A stretch of 43,625 bases of DNA from an uncultured Oscillospiraceae bacterium (GCA_900756575.1 CAAEKQ010000136.1:1-43625); one strand, 5' to 3'. Numbered from the stretch's first letter, positions 22,701 through 30,902 are shown. Numbers and translations: made by a program. The notes: generated by a model not told the origin, from the letters alone.

Positions 22701-23696
22701 ATGAAAAAATCAATTTTCGCTTTCGCTCTGTGCCTGAGCATGGTTCTGGGCCTGTGTGCCTGCGGCAACAGCGCTGCTTCTTCCGCATCTGCCGCTCCCG
22801 CTGAATCCGCTGCTGAAACCGAGACCGCCGCGCCTTCCCAGGAGCCTGCTCCTGCTGAGGAAACCGCTTCCGCCGCCACCGAGGCTCCCGAGGCTTCCGC
22901 TGAGGAAGAGGCCGCTCCCGCTGAGCAGCTGGCAGAAACCACCGTTTACATCGACATCGCCGCTTCCCTGGAGGCTGTGTTCACCGACGTAATCATCCCC
23001 GCCTACAAGGAAGTTCAGCCCAATGTCACCATCGAGTACAACGCCGGTTCTTCCGGCAAGCTGCTCTCCGGCATTGAGGAGGCAAACGGCATCGGCCACG
23101 ACCTGTTCTTCTCCGCCGGCAAGGCCCAGGTTACTACCCTGAACGAGACAGACGGTCTGGTGGTAGACGGCTCCATCGTCAACCTGCTGGCCAACGAGCT
23201 GTGCCTGGTCAAGGGCAACGACACCGAGACCGAGGTTACCGGTTGGGATACCCTGAACAAGGCAAAATCCATGGCTCTGTGCGGCGGCAGCGTTCCCGTT
23301 GGCAAGTACAGCCGTATCGCTCTGATCGCGCTGGGCGTGCTGCCTGAGAACGACGATCCCGCTTCCATCACCACTGAGGAAATCTCCACCGCTCTGGGCG
23401 GCATCGAGATCGACGAGGCTGACGACGTTGAGGTTGCTGCTTCCAAGGCTGTCGAAGGCTCTGTTGACGTGGCTACCATCTACTACTCCGACTACTACAA
23501 CCATCAGAACGACCTGACCATTATCGCGCAGGACGACGGCACCCTCACCGGCGCCATCACCTATCCTGTTTGCCTGGTCAAGAATCCCGAGGCTGACGAG
23601 GCCGAAAGCGCCGCTGCTGCTGATTTCCTGGAGTTCCTCCAGACCGAGCAGTGCCTGAAGTCTTATGAGGAGTACTGCTTCATCGTAAACAAGTAA
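22701..23696 (+). CDS. modA: Molybdate ABC transporter substrate-binding lipoprotein
   Basis: The 331-residue lipoprotein has the signal MKKSIFAFALCLSMVLGLCAC (lipid Cys C21), a low-complexity A/E/P linker to about residue 78, then a ModA fold: YIDIAASLEAVFTDVIIPAY supplies the first oxyanion-binding serine loop, YNAGSSGKLLSGIEE the second, then DLFFSAGKAQV. Further segments PVGKYSRIALIALGV and TIYYSDYYNHQNDL are typical of the family. It binds molybdate or tungstate outside the cell. ATG at 22701 follows GGAGGA by 7 nt; an upstream in-frame ATG at 22668 lies inside the inserted element. Followed by a terminator, then modB. Confidence 0.9.
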   Translation: MKKSIFAFALCLSMVLGLCACGNSAASSASAAPAESAAETETAAPSQEPAPAEETASAATEAPEASAEEEAAPAEQLAETTVYIDIAASLEAVFTDVIIPAYKEVQPNVTIEYNAGSSGKLLSGIEEANGIGHDLFFSAGKAQVTTLNETDGLVVDGSIVNLLANELCLVKGNDTETEVTGWDTLNKAKSMALCGGSVPVGKYSRIALIALGVLPENDDPASITTEEISTALGGIEIDEADDVEVAASKAVEGSVDVATIYYSDYYNHQNDLTIIAQDDGTLTGAITYPVCLVKNPEADEAESAAAADFLEFLQTEQCLKSYEEYCFIVNK

Positions 23697-23705
23697 TGAA
23701 TGCAG

Positions 23706-23752
23706 CCGGGGCAGGCATTTCCAGTTGGAGTGCCCGCCCCGGTTTTTCTTTT
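23706..23752 (+). terminator. Terminator between modA and modB
   Basis: CCGGGGC-A-GGCA pairs with TGCC-C-GCCCCGG and is followed by TTTTTCTTTT. The strong hairpin and T-tract should stop most transcription after modA. Confidence 0.82.
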
Positions 23753-23757
23753 CTATC

Positions 23758-23786
23758 TTGCAGACAGTACGGTTCTGTGATAAATT
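23758..23786 (+). promoter_or_regulatory. Internal promoter for modBC
   Basis: TTGCAG (23758-23763), 17-bp spacer, TAAATT (23781-23786) lies directly after the modA terminator and 40 bp before the modB start. The TTGCAN -35 matches other promoters in the window. Confidence 0.5.
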
Positions 23787-23826
23787 GAAAAATAGACAAC
23801 ACGTGCTGTTCGAAGGAGGTTTTTCT

Positions 23827-24531
23827 GTGCAGCAAATCATCGAAATGGCAAAGAGCTTCGACTGGAGTCCCTTCTGGATTTCTCTGAAAACCGGCATCGT
23901 TGCCACCGTGATCTGTTTTTTCCTGGGTCTGTTTGCCGCCCGGAAGGTGTTGAAGTTGGGGCCCAAGGCCCGGGCCGTGATAGACGGAATTCTGACGCTG
24001 CCCATGGTCATGGCGCCGACGGTAGCGGGCTTTTTCCTGCTGCTGCTGTTTTCCCTGCGCCGGCCCATCGGTGCGTTTCTCTATGAGCAGATGGGCATCA
24101 AGGTGGTGCAGACCTGGCTGGGCTGTATCATCGCCGCATCGGTGATTGCATTTCCGCTGATGTATCGGAATGCCCGGGCCGCCTTTGAGCAGGTGGATCC
24201 TGACCTCATCTACGCCGCCCGCACCCTGGGCATGAAGGAGCGCACCATCTTCTGGCGGGTGGTCATGCCCGCAGCAGGCCCCGGCGTTGCATCCGGCACC
24301 GTTTTGACCTTTGCCCGCGCCCTGGGCGAATACGGCGCAACGGCGATGCTGGCGGGCAACATTGCAGGAAAAACCGGCACCATCTCCCAGAAAATCGCCA
24401 ACGTCATCAAGGACGGCGACTATGCCACCGCCGGCGTTTGGGTGGTTATCATGCTGGTGATCGCTCTGGTGATCATCATGGTCATCAATTACTTATCCGG
24501 CGGCAAGAACCGGAAACAGAATCGGTGGTGA
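23827..24531 (+). CDS. modB: Molybdate ABC transporter permease
   Basis: The 234-residue inner-membrane permease has about five or six transmembrane segments, starting with TGIVATVICFFLGLFAA. Typical ModB segments are LPMVMAPTVAGFFLLLLF, the cytoplasmic coupling loop containing ARTLGMKERTIFWRVVMPAA (EAA loop), and ARALGEYGATAMLAGNIAGK, which is diagnostic of ModB/CysT-type permeases. GTG at 23827 is the start, with GGAGG 7 nt upstream; an upstream extension to 23725 lies over the promoter. modB ends 4 nt before modC. Confidence 0.93.
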   Translation: MQQIIEMAKSFDWSPFWISLKTGIVATVICFFLGLFAARKVLKLGPKARAVIDGILTLPMVMAPTVAGFFLLLLFSLRRPIGAFLYEQMGIKVVQTWLGCIIAASVIAFPLMYRNARAAFEQVDPDLIYAARTLGMKERTIFWRVVMPAAGPGVASGTVLTFARALGEYGATAMLAGNIAGKTGTISQKIANVIKDGDYATAGVWVVIMLVIALVIIMVINYLSGGKNRKQNRW

Positions 24532-24535
24532 GCCT

Positions 24536-25582
24536 ATGTCCATTGCAGTAAACATCAAGAAAAACCTCGGCAGCTTCCGTCTGGATGTGGCCTTTTCACA
24601 GGAGAGCGGCGTTCTTGCGCTGCTGGGCGGCTCCGGCTGCGGCAAGAGTATGACCCTCCGGTGCATCGCGGGCATCGAAACCCCGGATTCCGGTAAAATC
24701 GTTCTGAACGACGTAACCGTTTATGACTCCGAGAAGAAAATCAACCTTCCGCCCCAGCAGCGGCAGGTGGGACTTTTGTTCCAGAACTACGCTCTGTTCC
24801 CCAACATGACGGTAGAGGAAAACATTCTCTGCGGCCTGCGGGAAAAGCGGGATAAATCCGAAAAAGCGGCGCTGTTGGCCGAATATATTCGAAAATTCCA
24901 TCTGGAGGGGCTGGAAAAGCACACCCCCTCCCAGCTCTCCGGCGGTCAGAAGCAGCGCTGTGCCCTGGCCCGGATGCTCATTGGCCGCCCAGGCATTTTG
25001 ATGCTGGACGAGCCTTTCTCCGCTCTGGATTCTTATCTCCGGTGGGAGCTGGAACGGGAGCTCCTCAGCACCCTGCGGGAGTATGACGGCACAGTCCTGT
25101 TCGTTTCCCATGACCGGGACGAGGTTTATCGGATCTCCGACCGGATTGCGGTGTATCAGAACGGTACCATCGACGTGATCGGTGATAAGTGGGAGCTGTT
25201 CCGCCAGCCGATTACCTGCACCGCCGCCATCCTCACCGGATGCAAAAACGTTGCGGAGGCCAGCTATTCCGAAAAAGCAGTTACGGTTCCCCAGTGGGGT
25301 CTGACCCTGCCGCTTCCCGCGGATGGACTGCCCGACGGCATGACCCATCTTGGCATTCGTGCCAGAAAGATGCTGCCTGCCACCGCCCCTGGCCCTCGCT
25401 GCTTCCGATACTCCGTGGCCGAGGAAATCGACGGCGCATTCTCCGACATTCTCATGATTCGTCTGGAGGGCAGCACCGACCTCATGCGCTGGGAGATCAC
25501 CAAAGATGTCCACTCTGCTATGAAGGATGGCCCCAATCTGATTGAAATCCCCGAGGATGCCGTGCTGTATCTGCGACCTTAA
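24536..25582 (+). CDS. modC: Molybdate ABC transporter ATP-binding protein
   Basis: The 348-residue ATPase drives molybdate import through ModB. Walker A GGSGCGKS (31-38), Q-loop LLFQNYALFPNMTVEENI, signature LSGGQKQR, Walker B ILMLDEPFSALD and H-loop VSHDRDEVYRISD are all intact. The C-terminal 110 residues form a TOBE-like regulatory domain (HLGIRARKMLP), in which many ModC proteins bind oxyanion for feedback. It is the last gene of the mod cluster and ends at a bidirectional terminator. A tungstate-specific role cannot be excluded. Confidence 0.93.
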   Translation: MSIAVNIKKNLGSFRLDVAFSQESGVLALLGGSGCGKSMTLRCIAGIETPDSGKIVLNDVTVYDSEKKINLPPQQRQVGLLFQNYALFPNMTVEENILCGLREKRDKSEKAALLAEYIRKFHLEGLEKHTPSQLSGGQKQRCALARMLIGRPGILMLDEPFSALDSYLRWELERELLSTLREYDGTVLFVSHDRDEVYRISDRIAVYQNGTIDVIGDKWELFRQPITCTAAILTGCKNVAEASYSEKAVTVPQWGLTLPLPADGLPDGMTHLGIRARKMLPATAPGPRCFRYSVAEEIDGAFSDILMIRLEGSTDLMRWEITKDVHSAMKDGPNLIEIPEDAVLYLRP

Positions 25583-25600
25583 CCTCAAATTGCACGCAAA

Positions 25601-25634
25601 AATCCCCATGCCACTGGACGTCGGCATGGGGATT
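25601..25634. terminator. Bidirectional terminator between modC and the PIN-like gene
   Basis: An AATCCCCATGCC / GGCATGGGGATT stem with a 10-nt loop is preceded by AAAAA and followed by T-rich sequence. It serves the converging genes on both strands. Confidence 0.85.
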
Positions 25635-25637
25635 CGT

Positions 25638-27152
25638 TTACTTCCAAACGGTCTTTTTCAGCTCGTTATATAGTGCGAGGCCCTTTTCCTGGCCCAGCTG
25701 CTTTCTCAGGGTGTTGCACAGCACCTGACGCTTATTGGCCATGATCAGTTCCTTCAGGGTGTTCTCCTGAAGCTGGGGATAGGGCGCGATCAGACGGGGC
25801 AGCTGCTCAAGATTATGCCCTTCCTGCTTGGCCGCAGCGGGCTTCCGGGGCTTTTCGGCGCCATTCCGCTTCTGCTGAGGCTTATTCCGTGTGGGCTTAG
25901 CCTCCTGCTTTTTCTCCGTCTTGGGCTCCTTGGATTCCGGTTTTTTGCTCAGCTTAGTCTCGGACTTTGCCGCTGTCTTGGGCTCCTGCTTAGGCTCTTG
26001 GGGCTTCTCCGGCTTTGCTTCCGGCTTCTTTTCCGTTTTGGGTTCCTGCGGCCTCTCGGATTTTTGCTCAACAGGCTTGGATTCCTGCTTTTTCTCGAGT
26101 TTCTGTTCCACAGGCTTGGATTCCTGCTTTTTCTCGAGCTTCTGTTCTACAGGCTTGGCTTCCTGGGGCTTTTCGGGTTTCTGCTCAACAGACTTGGACT
26201 CCCGGGGCTTCTCCCAAAAGCTCGTGCTATAGCGCTCGGTGGAGGCAGGCTTTTCCGGCTGCTTGGGCTCGGCGGGAACTTCCGGCTTAGGTTCCGGCTT
26301 TTTCTCGGCCACAATGGGCTGCTCTGCGGGCTTTTCTACAGGGGCTGCCGGAGTTTCATGCTTTGGCTGCTCCGCCTCAGGCTCACGCTTTCCGCTACCT
26401 GGATTGAAATGACCCTTGCCGCGATTCCGGTGGAACCGGGTGCGGCCACGATAGCTCTTGCGATTGCTGCCGGGCTCCGGATCCTCCAGGGATTCCAGGG
26501 GTTCCGGCTCAGCGGTTGCAACCGCTTCCAGCTGTTCCGCCGGTGCTTCTGTCTGCTCCATGGGCTGTACAGGCACTTCGGCCTTCATCTCGGCAGCTTT
26601 CAGCTCCAGCACAGGTTCGGTCACTGCCCGCAGCATGACCGGTGCAGGAACCGGCACAGGCGCCTCAGGGGCCTTTACCGGTGTGGCTGTTTCGCTCATT
26701 CCTTCCGCAGCCGTCTCGGTCACAGTCTCCTGCACCGGCTCATTTGCCGCTTCCTTCTCTTGGCGAATCCGCTCCAGCCGAACCGCTGCACGGATGGTCT
26801 CCACGCACTTGACCCGAGGCTTTCCGTCGTTCACCGCCCAGAAATTCGCCACGTGTCGGTAGCCCATATCCCGGGAAACGATGTAATAGCTTCGCTCCGC
26901 TGCACCGGTACCGATGAGATAGCCCAGCCAGGTGGAAATTTGATGATCCAGCGCATTCTTTCCGCCCACGCTCACCTCAAAATAGTTGAGATTGCAGGTG
27001 CTTTTTCCGATCAGAATGTGCATTTTCATGCTCAGCCGATTGGAGTTGGCGCTGTAGAAGATAATCACCTGATCCTCCGGGGACAGATAGGTGATGCCAC
27101 TGAGTCCCTCAGAGGCTACGTTTTCAAAATCAATGAGATAAATATCGCGCAT
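25638..27152 (-). CDS. PIN-like domain protein with K/E/P-rich repeat region
   Basis: The 504-residue protein has an N-terminal PIN/NYN-like nuclease fold (MRDIYLIDFENVASEGLSGI with acidic D8 and E10, and a later AERSYYIVSRDMGYRHVAN), a long disordered region of about 290 residues rich in P, E, A, V and K, a patch of Arg/Gly-rich RNA-binding character (RKSYRGRTRFHRNRGKGHF), a block of 13-residue KEP tandem repeats, and a compact C-terminal helical module (NTLKELIMANKRQVLCNTLR). The architecture suggests a tethered RNase or RNA-binding protein. A partner or substrate is not known. ATG at 27152 has AAAGGAG upstream; a frame extension to 27254 is inside the lysozyme gene. It probably forms an operon with the SLH-lysozyme. 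Confidence 0.75.
   Translation of the reverse strand: MRDIYLIDFENVASEGLSGITYLSPEDQVIIFYSANSNRLSMKMHILIGKSTCNLNYFEVSVGGKNALDHQISTWLGYLIGTGAAERSYYIVSRDMGYRHVANFWAVNDGKPRVKCVETIRAAVRLERIRQEKEAANEPVQETVTETAAEGMSETATPVKAPEAPVPVPAPVMLRAVTEPVLELKAAEMKAEVPVQPMEQTEAPAEQLEAVATAEPEPLESLEDPEPGSNRKSYRGRTRFHRNRGKGHFNPGSGKREPEAEQPKHETPAAPVEKPAEQPIVAEKKPEPKPEVPAEPKQPEKPASTERYSTSFWEKPRESKSVEQKPEKPQEAKPVEQKLEKKQESKPVEQKLEKKQESKPVEQKSERPQEPKTEKKPEAKPEKPQEPKQEPKTAAKSETKLSKKPESKEPKTEKKQEAKPTRNKPQQKRNGAEKPRKPAAAKQEGHNLEQLPRLIAPYPQLQENTLKELIMANKRQVLCNTLRKQLGQEKGLALYNELKKTVWK
26032..26226 (-). repeat. 39-bp in-frame tandem repeat
   Basis: The starts at 26071, 26110, 26149 and 26188 are exactly 39 bp apart, with ACAGGCTTGG beginning three copies and ACAGACTTGG the fourth. 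It encodes 13-residue units of the form KPVEQKLEKKQES. Flanking sequence carries weaker copies. Confidence 0.85.
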
Positions 27153-27183
27153 AGATGCGTCTCCTTTAGTTTTCGCTTCGCAA

Positions 27184-28425
27184 TTATCCCAGCTGCACCA
27201 GGCGCACCATGATCGCAGCAGCCTCAGCACGCTTGATATTGGCCTTGGGCGCAAAGCTGCCGTCCTTCATTCCGTTCACCAGTCCGATGGAAGCGCAGTA
27301 GGCCACATGCTCCTTGGCAAAATTGCTGACTGCGTCCTCGTCGGTAAAGCTCACGTCCTTGGTGGGATAGTCCGCGCCCTGCCTCTGGATATACCGGGAC
27401 AGGATCGTGCAGAACTGCTCTCGAGTCACCGGATCATCGGGCCGGAATGTGCCGTCGGTAAAGCCGCTGACACAGCCGTTCTTCTCCGCCCAGGCCAGCG
27501 CAGGCATATACCATGCGCCGGAGCTCACATCGGAAAATCGATTGGTGGTCAGACCGTCGGTCTTGGCCCCGGCATAGTTGGCAAGAATCTGCACCAGCTG
27601 TGCTCTTGTCAAGGTAGCGTTGGGGGCAAAGGTGCCATCGGTATGGCCCTGCATAATGCCCAACTCCTTGGCAGTTACCACATAGTCATAGTACCAGACA
27701 CCCGGCTTCACATCGGTAAACACCGGCTTCTCGTCGTCAGCCGCCTTCATAAACAGCTGCGTCTCCGATACCCGGCGCTTTTTCAGTCCCTCCAGCACAT
27801 TGCCGTTTCCATCCTTGACCCAGGTGCCGAAGGCCGCAGAAACCCGCTCCTCCGTCCAGGTGGAGGGATCATCCAGCAGCATCTGCTTCAGCAGGCACCA
27901 GGTACCGTCGGAATTCTTATAGGTGGTCCAGCCAATGCCGCAGTTGTATGTAAAATCCGACAGGGCGTCATACTGATTCTGATTGACCGTGATCTCGTTC
28001 TGCTGCAAAAAGCGGCCCAGATACTGGTCGATGGACTCCAGCTCATGAAGGGTCAGCTGTTTGGCCTGCTCCCGGCTCAGGGGTTCGCAGTTCTCGCCGA
28101 ACATACTGACCGCATCGGTAAACACCGATCCATAACCAATGTAGGCAATTCCGGCGTCGTAGTAGCGATACTCCCGGAAGCCCTCATAGTATTCAATCAG
28201 ATCCACAACGGAATCGCTGGAGCTGTAAGTGGGAACAGAGGCCAGCTTCTGAGGAGCCTCCGCTTTTTCAGTATGATCTTCGGTGCTCTGGGCAGTGGCC
28301 GTCTCGCCTGACATTTCGGTAGACCAGACCCGCAGGTCCTGATCCTCTGCAAATGCTGCCGCCGACATCATCGTGCACAGTGCCAGCACGAATAAAATAC
28401 GAAGCAATTTAGATTGTAGTTTCAT
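27184..28425 (-). CDS. Secreted GH24-like lysozyme with SLH domains
   Basis: The 413-residue protein has a Sec signal peptide (LLRILFVLALCTMMSAAAFAE), then a phage-lysozyme (T4/RRRD) fold with E81 and D90 at the family spacing in EGFREYRYYDAGIAYIGYG and the DYNCGIG-like segment DFTYNCGIGWTTY. In T4 lysozyme the third catalytic residue, Thr, lies just before IGIG. Here the position is Y95 and one residue is missing, so hydrolysis may be altered. Three SLH repeats fill residues 240-413 (FTDVKPGVWYYDYVVTAKEL, SDVSSGAWYMPALAWAEKN). ATG at 28425 has GGAGG 4 nt upstream. It is probably co-transcribed with the PIN-like gene, 31 nt downstream. Confidence 0.85.
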   Translation of the reverse strand: MKLQSKLLRILFVLALCTMMSAAAFAEDQDLRVWSTEMSGETATAQSTEDHTEKAEAPQKLASVPTYSSSDSVVDLIEYYEGFREYRYYDAGIAYIGYGSVFTDAVSMFGENCEPLSREQAKQLTLHELESIDQYLGRFLQQNEITVNQNQYDALSDFTYNCGIGWTTYKNSDGTWCLLKQMLLDDPSTWTEERVSAAFGTWVKDGNGNVLEGLKKRRVSETQLFMKAADDEKPVFTDVKPGVWYYDYVVTAKELGIMQGHTDGTFAPNATLTRAQLVQILANYAGAKTDGLTTNRFSDVSSGAWYMPALAWAEKNGCVSGFTDGTFRPDDPVTREQFCTILSRYIQRQGADYPTKDVSFTDEDAVSNFAKEHVAYCASIGLVNGMKDGSFAPKANIKRAEAAAIMVRLVQLG

Positions 28426-28472
28426 AGTTCCTCCTGTGATTTCGCGACTTTGTAACCGTTTTGTCACTTTTC

Positions 28473-28500
28473 ATTATACACAAAACCACAGGATTTTCAA
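28473..28500 (-). promoter_or_regulatory. Promoter of the lysozyme gene
   Basis: Minus strand TTGAAA (28495-28500), 16-bp spacer, TATAAT (28473-28478). Confidence 0.65.
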
Positions 28501-28516
28501 GTATTTTTGGTCGAAT

Positions 28517-28534
28517 CCCGAGAAATATCTCGGG
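28517..28534. promoter_or_regulatory. 18-bp inverted repeat between DUF1653 gene and lysozyme promoter
   Basis: CCCGAGA-AATA-TCTCGGG is perfect. It lies 20 bp past the DUF1653 stop and about 60 bp upstream of the lysozyme transcript start, so it could be a weak terminator (no U-tract) or an activator site. Confidence 0.45.
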
Positions 28535-28553
28535 TTTGGGGCAGATTGTTCGA

Positions 28554-28805
28554 TTAAAAACCGGATTTTTCGTCCAAATTCACCGGCTCAAATCGAAATT
28601 TCTGGGTGGCGTCCGGGTATTTTACCCGATCCACCGGGCTTAAGAACATGGAAAGAGGCCGGGCAAACACCCCGTAATCCCCATAGAGGGCCTGATAAAT
28701 CACCAGCTTCTCCCGGGTTTCCGAATGGGTGGCCACGCAGATCACCTGATAGAGCTTTCCCTTAAAGTGCCGGAATTTCTGTCCCGGCGTTACCGTCCGT
28801 TCCAT
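28554..28805 (-). CDS. DUF1653 domain protein
   Basis: The 83-residue protein is a DUF1653 member: GQKFRHFKGKLYQVICVATH, then LVIYQALYGDYGVFARPLSMF. Such proteins have the look of a small beta-barrel, SH3-like domain; the function is unknown. GGAGG in the tail of the upstream nitroreductase gene precedes the ATG at 28805 by 7 nt, and only 2 nt separate the genes. An ATG at 28898 would lie inside the nitroreductase gene and has no SD. It is the last gene of the seven-gene operon. Confidence 0.85.
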   Translation of the reverse strand: MERTVTPGQKFRHFKGKLYQVICVATHSETREKLVIYQALYGDYGVFARPLSMFLSPVDRVKYPDATQKFRFEPVNLDEKSGF

Positions 28806-28807
28806 GC

Positions 28808-29578
28808 TCAATCCTCCAGCCACAGGGCTTCCGTCTTGGGCCGCCATACGGGATTGGGGTACTTCTCCCCCTTGGCATAGCCCACCATCAGCGCGCACCG
28901 CACATGGTTCCCCTCCGGCACGCCCAAACCGCTGCGAATTTCCGGGAACCGGTCGCTGACCTGACGGAGATAGCCGCCCCAGCAGGTTCCCAGGCCCTTA
29001 TGTACCAGCAGCAGCTCCAGCTGTGCCATTCCAACAGCCGCATCCAGCACCGGGTTCAGGCAATCATCGGGGCTGTGCAGCACGATCATGCAGGGTGCAC
29101 CGCAGGTCAAGAGATCCGTGCCCTTTGCCAGCAGCTTGGGCAGCTCCGGGGCTTCGCCATATTCCAGGCACAGGTTCATGCACTTGTCCCGCAGCTCCTC
29201 CACCTTACTTTTGCCCCAGACCACGGTATAGCGGAACGCCCGCTGGTTCTTTCCGCTGGGCGCATAGGCCGCAGTGTCGAGGGCCTGCTGCACCACTTCC
29301 TTCTCCGGCAGCCGGTCAGAGAAATGCCGAATGGAGCGGCGGGAGCGGATGAGATCCTCCAGGGGTTCCCCGGACAGAGCCGGATAGGTCTCCTCCACGC
29401 TGAGCTCCTCAAACCGGATGGCCTTTCTGGGACAGGCACCGGCGCAGTGCATACACTGGATGCATCGGCGGCGGGGATGGATCTCCGGCCCCTTCTCTCC
29501 GGGCATAAATATCCCCATGGGACATAGGCGCATACAGGTTCCGCAGCCCACGCAAAGCGCCTGATCAATGTATACCAT
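28808..29578 (-). CDS. Ferredoxin-nitroreductase fusion
   Basis: The 256-residue protein joins an N-terminal two-[4Fe-4S] ferredoxin module (C9/12/15/19 and C39/42/45/49) to a nitroreductase fold that binds FMN (RSRRSIRHFSDRLPEKE, then APSGKNQRAFRYTVVWG, and GLGTCWGGYLRQ). The fusion would feed electrons from reduced ferredoxin directly to the flavin. Substrates in this family include nitroaromatics, quinones or enones. It overlaps the end of the PLC-like gene by 14 nt, with GAGG 9 nt before the ATG, so both are coupled. The physiological substrate is not known. Confidence 0.88.
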   Translation of the reverse strand: MVYIDQALCVGCGTCMRLCPMGIFMPGEKGPEIHPRRRCIQCMHCAGACPRKAIRFEELSVEETYPALSGEPLEDLIRSRRSIRHFSDRLPEKEVVQQALDTAAYAPSGKNQRAFRYTVVWGKSKVEELRDKCMNLCLEYGEAPELPKLLAKGTDLLTCGAPCMIVLHSPDDCLNPVLDAAVGMAQLELLLVHKGLGTCWGGYLRQVSDRFPEIRSGLGVPEGNHVRCALMVGYAKGEKYPNPVWRPKTEALWLED

Positions 29579-30377
29579 CGGTTATTTCCTCATTTCCTGA
29601 ATAATCGGTTCGCAGCCCCGCCGGCATGGGCAGGTCGCACTCCACACACCGGAAGAATTCCTCCAACAGTGCCGCCCCCTCAGGGATTGCCGCAGCAAAG
29701 ATGTCATCCATCCGGACAAGATGCTCCACAAATACGCCGCCGGGCTCCTGCTCCAGCACCGAACCACGGATTTTCCTGACCGGCGGCAAATGGCTGGCGG
29801 CATTCACTACATGACGCATGGGCGTTCCGGTCCAGCTTCCAATGCGGCAGGACACCATGCGAAAGCGCTTGAGTGCCACCCGGTAATGATCCGGTGTCAC
29901 CTCCGGGGCCATATAGGATGCGGCCTGCAGCAGCTCTTTGGTCACCGGGCGCTCCGGCATAGCGTCGGGATAAGCTCTCCCATCCCGCAGGAGCAGATGC
30001 CGGTCAAACTCCCCTTCCAACGCAAAATGGGTCACTTCTCCCTCGGCCACGGTTTTCAGTACAAAGGGATGCATCCGGCTGTCAAGCATATAGTGCAGCA
30101 GATAGCCCGCCGCAAAGGCTGCGGCATTGGGCCGCCCCATCTTCACCGGCTGACGGTAAGCCTCCAAGGCATCGGCCCCGGTACCATGGTGTAGCCGAAT
30201 GCCCGCCTGGCGCACCGCCCCGGCCTGTCTTCCGCCTACATAGAAGTACAGAGGATCCGGGCCGAAGTTGCCGCAGCAGAAGGTATCCCACTGTCTCAGC
30301 AGCGTGCGCTGCAGGCTCGGCTGTACCTTCCGGCAGACCTCCCGGCCATAGAGCAAATGGGCATAAAAACTCGGCAT
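29565..30377 (-). CDS. Zinc-dependent phospholipase C-like protein
   Basis: The 270-residue protein belongs to the zinc-dependent phospholipase C fold. Metal-binding type residues appear in MPSFYAHLLYGREV (H7), GNFGPDPLYFY (D41), RLHHGTGADAL (H63/H64), GYLLHYMLDSRMHPFVL and FALEGEFDRHL. It has no signal peptide, so unlike the secreted enzymes it is likely cytoplasmic. The substrate is unknown. GAGGTG lies before the ATG. The gene is 9 nt downstream of the gamma carbonic anhydrase gene and overlaps the nitroreductase gene. Confidence 0.8.
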   Translation of the reverse strand: MPSFYAHLLYGREVCRKVQPSLQRTLLRQWDTFCCGNFGPDPLYFYVGGRQAGAVRQAGIRLHHGTGADALEAYRQPVKMGRPNAAAFAAGYLLHYMLDSRMHPFVLKTVAEGEVTHFALEGEFDRHLLLRDGRAYPDAMPERPVTKELLQAASYMAPEVTPDHYRVALKRFRMVSCRIGSWTGTPMRHVVNAASHLPPVRKIRGSVLEQEPGGVFVEHLVRMDDIFAAAIPEGAALLEEFFRCVECDLPMPAGLRTDYSGNEEITDGIH

Positions 30378-30386
30378 GGTATCACC

Positions 30387-30902
30387 TCAAATGTGATACT
30401 TAGGCAACTGCTCCTGGGCATAGGCAATATAATGACCCACACTGAGGGTAATGCCTTCGGTATCCTTTTCCGTCAGCTGGCGCACCACACGTCCGGGCAC
30501 GCCCATCACCATGGAATGGGGCGGAATCACCGTATTGGGCGACACCACCGCGCCTGCTGCCACAATGCTTCCGGCGCCGATATGGCAGCCGTCCAGCAGA
30601 ATGGAGCCCATGCCGATCAGGCACCCCTCCTCCACCACGCAGGAGTGGATGAGGGCGTTGTGTCCTACCACGCAGTTGTCACCAATGATGGTGGGCTGAT
30701 CGGTGGCGCAGTGGGCCACGGCATTGTCCTGAATGCTGGTGTTGGCGCCGATTTTGATCTTGTCCACATCGCCGCGCAGCACGACGCCATACCAGATGGA
30801 GGCATTCTCGCCGATTTCCACATCACCGATCACGGAAACATCCTCCGCCACATAGGCCCCGTCGATTTTCGGGGTAAATTCCTTGTATTTTTTCAGAAGC
30901 AT
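30387..30902 (-). CDS. Gamma carbonic anhydrase-like hexapeptide protein
   Basis: The 171-residue left-handed beta-helix protein has hexapeptide repeats throughout. The three zinc-binding histidines of gamma carbonic anhydrase are kept: H64 (AVAHC), H81 (VVGHN) and H86 (LIHSC), as are VLRGDVDKIKIG and SIQDN, which carry the Arg/Asp/Gln residues of the family. It may hydrate CO2 or serve as a metal-binding scaffold. The catalytic acid loop of the Cam prototype is absent, as in most bacterial YrdA/PaaY proteins. CAGGAAA precedes the ATG at 30902. It is in the seven-gene operon, 37 nt after the hydrolase gene. Confidence 0.9.
   Translation of the reverse strand: MLLKKYKEFTPKIDGAYVAEDVSVIGDVEIGENASIWYGVVLRGDVDKIKIGANTSIQDNAVAHCATDQPTIIGDNCVVGHNALIHSCVVEEGCLIGMGSILLDGCHIGAGSIVAAGAVVSPNTVIPPHSMVMGVPGRVVRQLTEKDTEGITLSVGHYIAYAQEQLPKYHI

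Noticed and set aside
26032..26226. CRISPR-like regular repeats
   Set aside because: The 39-bp units are directly adjacent, without unique spacers, and in frame with coding sequence.
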